Positions 47,643 to 59,400 of a stretch of 64,000 bases of DNA are shown here, piece by piece (the stretch's first letter is position 1; every line of letters begins with the position of its first letter). The notes under the pieces were generated by a model that had not been told where the DNA came from, ran no database searches, and worked only from the letters and a program-made list of their open reading frames with translations. This DNA comes from Fragum whitleyi. Lineage: Eukaryota; Mollusca; Bivalvia; Cardiida; Cardiidae. Location: positions 60,221,020 through 60,285,019 of the forward strand of contig OX411548.1 in assembly GCA_948146395.1 (NCBI GenBank), in the 5' to 3' direction. The translations under genes were made by a program, and so were the position numbers.

Positions 47643-47735
47643 TGTATGAAACTAAAAACCATATCACACTCATGTATGAATCCGCTTCGCGCACTCATAC
47701 AGTGGGATAAGGTTTTTAGTTTCATATCTTAATAA
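47643..47735. repeat. Long foldback palindrome
   Basis: TATGAAACTAAAAACCATAT pairs with the complementary arm ending GGTTTTTAGTTTCATA around a CGCTTCGCGC centre. Single copy in the window; probably a palindromic MITE. Confidence 0.55.
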
Positions 47736-48285
47736 AAATCAACAAATTCTTTCTCCATCTTTTAAATAATATTTAAGTGTCTTTGATTTGTATTGCTGTA
47801 AAAATGGAAAGTTTAATTTCTGAAAGTTACACCCTTTAGTTAATGTAGTGCCGCAACATCGAATGAAAATTCCTGGAATGCTGTTTAGAATGGGCGGTGC
47901 CGATTTTCACCAAACATAATTATTCTAAGCACACCTGGTCATCTTGGCTTATTTACATATACATGTATCTGTAAGTTACCCATCAACACAAAACGGGGCT
48001 TCCAAAATTATATGTGAAGCGACCTTTACACCATATTATTGATCTTCGATTTCGCGCACAGAGATCAATGATATTGCCAAAGTTAGGGTAAGGCTTTATT
48101 ATTATATAATACTCTTTATTTCCTCTATTACAGAGATTTAATTATAATATGAATGATATGGATAGTGTTAACAAATGAAAAGAAGGAAAGTAAATATTTG
48201 TGATGAAATGGATGAACAGAGCTTACCAGGCGGCAAAATGATGGTTTTCTAGGATGACTTCTTTTGTCTTTATTTATATATGTAT

Positions 48286-48350
48286 ATATATTTCTAGTCA
48301 TGCGGGAGCGGGAAAGATAAGTTACCGCACCGGTAATGACTAGAAATATT
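48286..48350. repeat. Foldback palindrome
   Basis: ATATTTCTAGTCAT at the left and ATGACTAGAAATAT at the right flank a GC-rich loop with GCGGGAGCGGG and TTACCGCACCGGT. Single copy seen. Confidence 0.5.
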
Positions 48351-49162
48351 AAAACAATTTAGCATATAAGCGAAATTGAGTATTGATTTAATGTTATTTT
48401 CTCAATATCGATCGCGTATGGGCCTTTTGAAATGCTCAAATAATGGTCCTCTTTAAGCATGGTCAGTTACTCATAACTTCAGTACGATCGAAATAATTCG
48501 AGACGACCACCCTCCCTCTTTTCGAGTGAAGATTTATTCTTTGAAAAATGGCTTTTTTACCACGGTACGTTCAAGATCAAAACGTTCGCAAAATCATGAA
48601 GGAAATGGTATCCCTCTTTTCACGTGCCCTTGCTTGCAAAGCCCAATACTACTTCAAAATCTTCACCAACGTTTTTTTTTTTATCCTGGACGCAGGACTA
48701 GCGACCTATCTTTTTCCTTTTTTTTTCATTTCGAATGCCGCCAAAACACGAACTTGGATATACGAGTGTTGGTTTTTAGGGCCTTTCTGACTTAAACAAA
48801 TATATGTGCGGCTAAAATTTTGACTGATGTACGGATTTCGATGCGAAACTTTCATAATATCAATTAGAAAATAATAAATTATGACTATGAAAAATAAATA
48901 AAGCGAATTTAAAAGTCAAAAGTGGACTTAAAACTATCAATAGAAATGTTACATCATTTTATGTCTTCCATTATGAACAAATGCATTTTTCAGCAATCTA
49001 GAAATGTAAAGATTTAAAATAAGGGATTCGGAAAAATGAATGTAAGAACATAGATGATATGGTTATCGGCATTGATGCCAAAATTGGCGTAACTGCAGCT
49101 TGAAAAACCTGTAGGACGAAGTTTTTTTATACACCTAACTCACGTGTACGATCCTCCTGTCT

Positions 49163-49505
49163 AGGGCCCGTTTTACTGAACTTCTTGCGAAAAAATTAAT
49201 CGTAAGTCAAAAACACAAATCGTATAGACCTGCAATTTCAAGTGAGTGATTAAAGATCAATTTTACATTGAAAATGCTAGGAGATAACGGTTTCTCGGAC
49301 CTCACTCTTTCTTGCGGAACTATACCTGATGTTTTTATTCATTGTATTGATTCTGCCTTGCAATATCTCATTGGTCATTAGAAGACGATTCCAATAGGAT
49401 GATGCATGACAGGATTCAAAATTTAGTTATTACTGTAGAAGCAACTTTAATTTTTGACTTGTAGACAAAAAAAAGATCGGAAGATGTTTAGTAAAACAGG
49501 CCACA
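49163..49505. mobile_element. MITE with terminal inverted repeats, second copy
   Basis: Begins GGGCCCGTTTTACTGAACTT and ends AGTAAAACAGGCC. It shares the TGATTCTGCCTTGCAA, AGAAGACGATTCCA and GAAGCAACTTTAATTTTTGA blocks with 6717-6966. About 90 bp near 49235-49325 is absent from the first copy and looks like an internal insertion. Confidence 0.65.
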
Positions 49506-50233
49506 GACGTGCGCAAGGTGTTGCTCTGTTTTCTGGACTAGTGGAACTGTACATAACGCCGAAAAGCTAACAAAATGCCGTATATACAGATTGATAAAGC
49601 TGTATTTAAATCATTTAGGTCGCCAACGTACGATACTGAGTTAAGGGATAATGAGTTAAAGGTATCAAGGATCTATCAACAGCTGGGACTTTCACTGGGT
49701 TACTGTTACATAGGTTGTGTAGGTACTTTGATTAACCCTTTCCTGTTTTACAAAATTTTGGACCTGTCCAAATTCAAAGGTTTTGCAGACGAAAATTAAA
49801 AGTGGGTTTAATTTGACAAATAATCTTTCAGTAGGGTAGAAAATAGTGTGGAAAAAGAGGAAATTGCTTGTCAGAAGCAATTTCTTCTTTTTTTACAATC
49901 TTTTCTCAATCATAAAATCACAGGAACATAAAAAGCAGGGATTAAACAGCAAAGGGTTAACAAAACACGGATCAAGGTCAAGGCTGGGAGGGGGTGATCT
50001 GTTCCGCAACTCTTTACCAGGCCGCTTATATAAAGTAACGATGGACTGGGTTTATATAAAGTTTTATGAAATAGCGTTGAATGCCTAGGAATCTTGAAAA
50101 AATAGGGTTTGCTTGTTTTTGGGTGCGCAATTTCATATTTTGATAATAAAACAGATATTTTTTTGTTTCAAATTTAGGGATTGTTTTTTTTATTATTGTT
50201 ATTATTTTCTATAAGTTTTCTGTGTCTTTTCTC

Positions 50234-50234
50234 C

Positions 50235-50270
<36 letters not shown>
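50234..50270. repeat. Poly-T tract
   Basis: A run of more than 30 T, about 90 bp before the presumed ADAMTS start codon. It could be the tail of a - strand retroposon, or a simple-sequence element of the promoter/5' UTR; nothing here decides. Confidence 0.6.
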
Positions 50271-50271
<1 letters not shown>

Positions 50272-50352
50272 AAATTCCTTTCTACTATCAACTTCAATAT
50301 ATCTTTTTTTCATTTAAATTCAACTAGGACTCAATTAGTGTTTTATTTAAGC

Positions 50353-50452
50353 ATGCTCGAATTGCGGACTATTTTATTGGTGTACACGGGACTCCATTTT
50401 GTGTACGGAAATTACGACAAAATGAGCAAAGAGGATAAACAAGCTAAAACAG
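50353..50452 (+). CDS. ADAMTS exon 1, signal peptide
   Basis: The ATG at 50353 opens [19 protein letters not shown], a charged N-terminus plus hydrophobic core, with likely cleavage after [17 protein letters not shown] follows. The donor gtaatt leaves one base that completes a Glu codon with 55264. The start is chosen because it gives a proper signal peptide; the frame is also open upstream to 50269, where a low-complexity T tract precedes it. Confidence 0.7.
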
Positions 50453-53400
50453 GTAATTTCTTAAAAAAATAATATTTTTTTATTATTGATTAATTGAAAT
50501 ACGATAATGTTAAATATTATAATTTGATTTTGATTCTTTAAGATATTGCAGGTATATGATTGAACTTCAATCTTAAAAATTTACTAAAGTGAAACTTGGT
50601 AAAAAAAAATAACAAAGATAGTTTGCTTGTCGAAAAAGGCTTTTAAGGCCACTAAAGTGAAACTTTGTAAAAACATAACATATATAGTTTGCTTATCGAA
50701 AGATTCATGCAAAACTAAATTTTACTTTGTCAATGTAACCCATAGAGGTATGATTTCTATTCCACGTTATTTAACGAATGAAGCCTAATTTACTGCTTAG
50801 TAATCGGTTTCATATAGTATATTTTTTTTTTGTACTCGAGGATAACACGATAAAGGGTCGAATGACTCTTATTTCCATCGTGGTCCTAGCTCATTCCAGA
50901 TCTTATCCTGCACATAGAGAGAGAGGCAATGGTTTCTAACCACTGCTACCCACTTCCACAGCTGGGTGGACTGGGGCCCTGTCTGTACAGTGTACTGCCA
51001 ATATACACTACCCGCCTCCGGTGGGGCTTGAACCCGCAACCACCAGGTTACAAGTCGAGCGCGCTAACCACCAGGCCAACGAGCCAGACGAGTAACGTAG
51101 AAAGTGTGGAATCTTTGATTTTCAAGAGGGCCACTTTTCGTTTTATTACCAGTTTTCGGTTTGTTCCGTTCATATTTTATAACACCCTCTGCATCCTGTC
51201 AGAACGGCTTGTTTTACACACGTATAGTCCAACCCCAATCTCCCTGTCGATTTTACCACAGATTCTCTCTTTGTTAGCTTTGCATTTAAAGTCAGTCCGC
51301 CTGTCCGTCTTCGCTAGCCAAGGCTGATGCCCACTATGTGTTCTATTCACGTAGTGGGCATCACCCCTGGCTAGCGAAGATGTTGTCTGTCTTACTATCC
51401 TTCTTAGCTCCATTGGCCGAAGGCCACTTAGGCTATTGTCATGGCGCTGTGTCCGTCGTGCGTCCGTCCGTGCTTCCGGGCATAAACTCTTTCTTTAAAA
51501 AATCTTCTCCTCGGAAACTACAGGATGAATTTCAACCAAACTTCACAGGAATGATTCTTGGCTGACCCTTTTTCAAAGTTGTTAAAGAAATTCTGATCCA
51601 TTGAAAAACATGGATTTAATGGGCTAGGCTAATTTCCAAATATGTTAATTTCCAAATATGTTAAAAAGTGACCTTTCTCAGAACCTAATAAATGGATACC
51701 AATTAAATTTTACAGGAATGATTCTTGGGTGACCCCTTAATCAGTCTGCAAAAAACTATTGTGATCAGATGAAAAATATGCATTTTATGGACGGATGTCA
51801 TTTTTCTTTTATCATATCGTTGAAACTTTGAAAATCATTTTCTCAGAATCTAAGTGATGGATATCTACCAAATTTCACTGGAATGATCCTTGAGTGACCC
51901 TTTATCAGTCCACGAAAACTTTTTGTGATCAAATGAAAAATATTTATTTTATGGTCGGAGGTCATTTCTCTATATGTTATATACAGGAAACTTTGAAAAT
52001 TATTTTCTCAAAATCAAATCGATGGATGTCAACCAAATTTCACTGGAATGATCCTTTAGTAATCTTTTGTCAGTCTCCAAAAAATAATTGTGATCAGATG
52101 AAAATATGTACTTATGGACGGAGTTCATTTCTCTATATGCTGTATAGTGGAAACTTTGAAAATCATTTTCTAAGAATATTACTGATGGATATCAACCAAA
52201 TTTCACTGGATTGTTCCTTTGGTGACCCATTATCGGGCTTCACAACATTGCTGTGATTGGATAGAAAGATATGTATTTAAGAGGCGGAGGTCAATTTTCT
52301 ACATGTTATTTATCAATCATGAATTTTTCTTTGCAGAAATATTTCAGTATGTGACACTTGAAAACACTTAATTAATTAATGTGGAGTCCGTGGTCTAGTG
52401 GTTAGGACGGTGGCTTTGGGATCGAAAGGTCCCGGGATCGAATCCCGGCCAGATAACGGGAATTTTTCTGAGCAAAAAATTAACTCCACGTTGCTCCTCT
52501 CCACCCAGGTGTATAAATGGGTACCTGTGAGAATGTAAGTCAATGTGCTGTGGCTGCTAATGAGCGCCGTTTGTTAACAGCCGACTTGCAATTCGATGAT
52601 CGGGGGTTAAAGTGTGAAGTCGGTTGAATATGCCTGGCATAGAAACAGACTATAAACCTAACTTTAACTTTTTAACTTTAACTTTTTAATTACTTGTTTG
52701 AATTATGTTCCCATGACGTTGACGAAATAGCAGTTTTCATAGACATCATTTTCACTTTTAGAGCCACATATATTGATTATTAAGACTCATAAGATCAAGA
52801 GAGCAATTTTCAGCTTGATAATAACCTCACATCTTTATTTGACAATAGTGTGATGTTTTAGCTATCTAGGTTCAGGTGAGCGGTTAAGGACCATCAAGGT
52901 CCTCTTATTTGATGTGCCATTGAGTTTGACAAAATTGCATTTTTCGAATTTATTATTACTCCAATGTCGATCATGGTTATTATCACTTCAATATCCATCA
53001 ATTAGTTAATCAATTAGTCAGTTAGTCGATCATTTGCTTTCTTTTGCTTTGACCACATTACTGCTTTTATATGTGTGTTTGCTCTAAGAACCCAAAATAT
53101 CGAAAAATCTAGTCAAAACATTGATTTGCTATAACATGAAATTCAAGCCTGTGGAGCGACTAAAGCCATTCATGGCTTTCTTGTTGTTTTTTTGTTTGTT
53201 TGTTTTGTTATGTTTTTTTTTTTTTTTTCGTTTTTTGTTTTTCGTTCCAGAATAAAAAGTCAACGTAAACCTAATTAGCCAATTTTGCTTTAACTTGTTT
53301 TTTTTCAAGGATCATATGTATGAAAGAATGGTATAAAAATAGGGGGCCTAGTCATTGTTTTACTGTTCAGATACATGTAAGCTAGGCATTTAGTCTGAAT

Positions 53401-56400
53401 GCCAAGCTTTCTCAATGAGAAAGCATACGAAACGTTTGCAATCAACTTGTAAATAAGACGCAAGTTTTGACCCAGCTATTTGAATCTCTAAATCACCTAT
53501 TTTCTATCTTACCTCGATCAAGAAAGTCAATTTGCACATGTATAATTGATTATGTAAATTTATCGATGTTCACGTACGAATCAAAGAGTGTAATTGAAAA
53601 GTGTGCGTGTATTTTTCATTAATCTGAGCTTTTTGCCCTTTAAGAGAAGTGGCGTTTGGAAGTATCATTGTCACATAGACATGTAAAGTGATATTATATT
53701 GGTATCTCTACTATTACCGATTATATTATAAAATCTATTCCTACGTTTAGGATTGGAAGTATCGTTGTCACACTGACATGTAAAATAATATCATATTAGT
53801 ATCTCTAATATTACCGTTACATTATAAAAAGCCTTTCCTACGTTCAGGATTGGAAGTATCATTGTCACATTGGCATGTAAAATAATATCATATTAATTAG
53901 TATCTCTACTATTATTGACTATGTTATAAAAGCCATTCCTGCGTTCAGGATTGGAAGTATCGTTGTCACATTGGCATGTAAAATAATATCAAATTAATTA
54001 GTATCTCTACTATTATTGATTATGTTAAAAAGCAATTCCTGCGTTCAGCGTTGGAAGTATCGTTGTCACATTGAGGTGTAAAATGATATATATTGGTATA
54101 TTTGCTATTATTGATTAAGTTATAAAACCCATCCCCTCGTTCAGTATTGGAAGTATCGTTGTCACATTGACATGTAAAATAATATCATATTAATTAGTTT
54201 CTCTACTATTATTGTTTATGTTATAAAGGTCATTCCTGCGTTCAGCGTTGGAAGCACCGTTGCCACATTTGAGTGTAAAATGATTTAAATTGGTATCTCT
54301 GCTATTATTGATTAAGTTATAAAACCCATTCCCGCGTTCAGTATTGGAAGTATCGTTGTCACATTGACTTGTAATATGATAACAAATAAGTATCTCTACT
54401 ATTGCCGATTACATTATAAAGGTCATTCATGTGTTCAGAGTTGGAATTATCGTTGTCTCATTGGGATGTAAAATGATATCCTATTAGAACCTTTACTATA
54501 ATAGATTATGTCATAAAAGCTATTCCAACGTTCAGAATTAGAAGTAACGTTGTCAAATTGGCATGTAAAATGATATATCATATAAGTATCTATGCTATTG
54601 CCGATTGTGTTATAAAGGCCATTCCTGCGTTCAGAATTGGAAGTATCATTGCCACGTTGGGATGTAACATGACATATTAGTATCTCTTCTATTACCGAAT
54701 ATATCATAAAAGCTATTCCTGCGTTCAGAATTAGAAGTATCGTTGTCAAATTGACATGTAAAATGATATCATATTAGTATCTATGCTATTATAAAGGCCA
54801 TACCTGCGTTCAGAATCGGAAGTATCGTTGTCACATTGACATGAAAAATAATAACATTTGAGTACATGTATTTCTACTAATACCTATTGTGTTATAAAGG
54901 TCATTCCTGCGTTCAGAATTGGAAGTATCGTTGTCACGTTGGGATGTAAAATGATACCATTTTAGAATTTCTATTATTTCTGCCATTCCTGCGTTAAAAA
55001 TTTGATGTAACGTTGTGACATTGACATGTAAAATGATATCATTTTAGTAATTCTACTACTGCCGATTGTGCTATTGAGGCTATTCCTGCGTTCAGAATTG
55101 GAAGTACCGTTGTCATGTTGGGTTGTAAAATGATATAATTTTAGTATTTCTACTATTGCCGATTGTGTTAAAAAGGCTTTTTTATCCTCTTTTTTTTCAG
55201 CCGGCGGTATTCCCCCCCCCCCCCCCAGTCACTTGTCCTAATATCATCATTGTCTCTTTTCAGAATCTCTAATTCGATCTCTTCATCATTACGAAATGAC
55301 AATTCCGAAACAAGTCACAGAGGAAGGACATTTTGTTAGCTACAACATCCGGGGTTCTTTGAATACGCGTCGAAAACGAGGCGCCTCAAACAGTAGGGAG
55401 GGAATAGTTTCTGACATATCAGGGTATAGAATATTTTACCGATTTTCCGTGTTCGGCAAGGAATTCCATTTTGATCTACAACTGAACACGGAATTCATGT
55501 CCCCAAACTTCAACGTGGAATATCATGGGAGAAACTCTGTGTTAGATTCTACGAGATACGTGTCAAATTGTTATTATGTTGGACATAGTCGAGACCCCTT
55601 TATTTCCACCGCTGCAATGAGTAACTGTTACGGGTTGGTAAGTATATACAGAGTCTATGGGACGACTTAACTACCAAACTTTGGCACAACCTTACTCCCA
55701 AACTTTTCAAAAAGGTCTCGATCGTCCCCTTGAACTAGTTTGCTAAATGAGCACCGCCATATCAACGTGAAAAACTCACAGTTTTTTTTTTCTTTGAAAT
55801 TATTTCTTGAAAGAATGTAGCGTTGAATAAGAACAAGACTAAAATTTCGTTGACAACACAATGACCAAAACCTTTGCCTTTTCGTGATTGATCTTTAACG
55901 GCGAAAACCTTAACATTTTTTCAATCTAAAAGTATGTATATAACGCATGAATCCGAGGCCTTAAAATAAAGCATTTAACAAGGTAGCAATGGTTTGTATA
56001 TACTTAAAAAGAAAACTAGTCTTGCAAAACAGTTTGAAAGTAGTATTATTATGGTTATATGATAGATTACTTAGGGTCGAAAGCTCGAAACTAATGTCCG
56101 ATATTTTTCAGCATGGAGTATTTTCCACGGACGAAGAAGACTATTTTGTTGAGCCTTTGTGGAATCATACTAATAATATAGACCATGAGGGACACCCTCA
56201 TGTCGTGTACAAACGGTCAGCATTGAAACTACCAACAACACAGGCACATTGTGGTGTACAAGGTAGGTGAATTTTAACATTTCGGCTTTATTATCTGTAT
56301 CTAAAATGAAAATGTGTATCATAATTATTCTTAAAAAACAATATTTGACAGATTTATACCATATTCTTCCATTTGTTCGTTTTTTACTAAAACATTCTCC

Positions 56401-59400
56401 CTTAAGGAGGTTTTAAATAATGGGGTTTTAAAAATTCCTTTACTTGTCAGTCATCGTTCAAGGCGAATTGGAGTTAAACATTTCGTTTTGTATTGAATTA
56501 TAGAAAAAACCTACAGCGAAACGGTCCATACCGAATTTTAAATTCATTTGTTACTGAAATTAAAATCCTTTTCCTTCCATTGACGACATCTAAGTAGGCA
56601 ACATTTGCCTGTGTTGATTCTTTTTAGATATTTATCAACAATTCGAATAAAGAAACATACAAGAATAATGGTAAGGAGTATACATTAACAAAATTTCCAT
56701 CTTTAATGGTGTTTGATTTTTGACCAGATAAAAAATCGAACATTGCTGATAAATGGCTAAACAGACATTGGCAGCTGCAGACATCTCCATGGTTACAGCG
56801 AGAAATGATGCAAGATTCCCCCAAGGAGCCAATTATCTTCAAATTAAAACCCAGAAAAGTTTACGAAATACCCAATACAGACCAGCAAGACATAAAGGAC
56901 ACGCCCATAGTTAAAGACAAAATCAAAGTGCAGAAGGCGCCGAGAAAACGACGTGAAGTAGTTATGTCGATGCCTGACAGGACTGTTGAAACACTGGTGG
57001 TGGTCGACAAGGAGATGTATTCATACCATAAACATGGGGATATCTTAGAGCCCTACGTTTTAACAGTGATGAACATAGTGAGTATAGAATTTGTGAACAG
57101 ATTGTTTCTTGATTTGAAAGCATGTATTCTTACCGGGCGAGTTGAATGATTACTGAACATTCCAAAGTTCCAAATCCTTTAGTAATCAAAAATACAAATA
57201 TCCCCTTTTATTTTTTAAAGAAATTTTGAACCGCTTTTTTCGCAACGAAACATTGTATGTATGAACCGAATTGACTGGATGAACTTATTATTGCTCTATT
57301 TTTATGGGACAACTTCTGACTTTTTCAGGTGGCTAAACTGTACCGAGATCCTAGTATAGGTCATAGTATCAACATAGTTGTATCCAAGCTCATTGTGTTG
57401 ACGGAAGATGTAGTAAGTTTTAAATGAATAGTTCATTTGTAAGGTATCAATTAAAGATTGGTTGAGTATTACATGAATATGGACGAGTAGAAATCTTTGA
57501 CCGGGTACCTGAGATCTCATTACCCACGGGTACTCGAATACCCGATGATAACTGTCCATATATTTATTTTAGCTACTTAATACATAGGCGGATCCAGAAT
57601 TTCTGAAAAAGGGGTTCAAACAAACCAGTTATGACATGGTTTTAAGGGACGCGTTTTAAACAGTCTTCAATTCTTTTCTGAAGTAGATCCCCAAAGGTTC
57701 ATAGTGCTAATACAAAAGTCGGATTACGGGGAATGATTCAAAACCCGGGTAGGAACCTTACCTTACACGATACTCGGGTACAGTATTGATGTTCTCGAAG
57801 AAAGCCATTCGAAACATATTTATTGTTTAGTTTAATTCTTTATCCGAATTCTTCCCTTCTTTCGATAATATTGATAATATTGATCAATTGAAACGCCCCC
57901 TTCTGGTTCATAAAATGGATAAAAACATTCATCAGCAAAGCTATTCTGTCGTTTTTTTTAACGTTTATGATTACTCTTGTAGAATAATATTTACCTATTT
58001 ATAATATCTTTTTTTACAGGAAGATTTGTCCATCAGCCATCATGCAGACAAATCGTTAGACAGTTTTTGTAAATGGCAACACAAACTTAACAGTACAAAT
58101 GAACATAAACATGATAACGCTGTACTCATGACAAGGTATGAATATTGTTTAGATTGTCCTATAAAATGAGGTGTTCAAGTTGAACTGGTATATGGCATCT
58201 ATGCTCATCGAGCATCATTCATCGCCTGCCAGGTAGTGGCATTTTTGTGCATCTTTGTGCTTGGCTTATTTATCCAAGATATTTGTGTGGTTATTTGGCT
58301 GTTTTTAGTCACAGAAAGGTTCATTGTTGCGAACCATATATTTTCTAAAATGGTCTTTAAAACATGATTGATGCTCACTTCAGGTCACTTGGAGTCATAA
58401 CCTTGTGTGCGACGTCCTATGTATAAAAACTACTTTTTTGTAAGAATGTATGTCTCTACGTTGATCCACAAAACTTTCATGCCGAATTTGCCACCAAATT
58501 ATGTTCTTTTTCAGGTACGACATTTGCACTTATAAAAACAAACCATGTGGGACTTTAGGTACGTATGCGTAATTTTATTTCAATGCATATCTAAATTTCC
58601 CAGCAATCGTACGTTGTTTCGTTGTTCATATATCATTTTAAATTCTTATATTGTTTTTTAAGCTTTTTAGGTGCAGTATACTTTTAAAATTGAGGAGAGG
58701 TACATTTACTTGCGGCAAAGTAAATATTTTCAACTTCTTTTAAGTTGTATTTATAGGATAGGGGAAAAGCAACGAATATTTCTAATTTTAACTCGATACT
58801 TTTTCTATCTTAAATATTCTCATATTTTAATGACGAAAGAAAAAATATTGGCGAATACTAAATTATTAGAAGTAAATAAGGCACATGTGCATTATACAAA
58901 ATGCCAATGATGTCAAGAAAAAGTACATTCAGTTGTTTAGTTAAAAGCACAAAACATACAATATTATTTACTTTGTACTTTTATATCTTAAAATAGTAGG
59001 TATATATTTGATAAATGAAATATTTCAACAGTTTTAGACAGAAAAAGCCACCAATTGAGGGTTACCTGATCTCTGTTTGTAGGTCTAGCACCTGTGGCGG
59101 GGATGTGTGAAGGAGAGAGAAGCTGTAGTATTAATGAGGACATTGGGCTCGCTTCAGCTTTCACAGTCGCCCACGAGGTCGGACACAAGTAGGTAGAGTA
59201 ATGATCTTTTGGTCATCCCTACATTCAAGATACAAAAACTATTTCGATAATTATTTAAGAATTATACCCTGCTTTTCAGTTAAGTCTTCGTGAAAAGCAG
59301 GGCACCATATTTAAAACGGGTAAAGGACTCTTTCATCATAAACACAGGGAGTTTGCTATAGTGGTCCAAGTTACAGTTCTATTTTTACAAAACAAGAGGA

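Larger units (their letters stand above)
47736..50233. other. Upstream region of the ADAMTS gene
   Basis: Holds the foldback at 48286 and the MITE at 49163. Frames at 48526-48795 (two overlapping) and 49575-49799 have no family likeness; the promoter is not identifiable by eye. Confidence 0.35.

Noticed and set aside
48526..48795. Two overlapping frames with hydrophobic stretches
   Set aside because: No family likeness, no supporting splice sites, and T-rich composition explains the Phe runs.
49575..49799. A 74-codon frame near the ADAMTS start
   Set aside because: Looks more protein-like than most but no recognisable motif and no matching exon in phase; not enough to call.
51020..51087. 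tRNA gene on the - strand
   Set aside because: Same reason: tRNA-like head of a SINE with a long body and T-run tail.
52381..52452. tRNA gene
   Set aside because: A and B boxes are good but the acceptor stem does not close and a SINE body follows.
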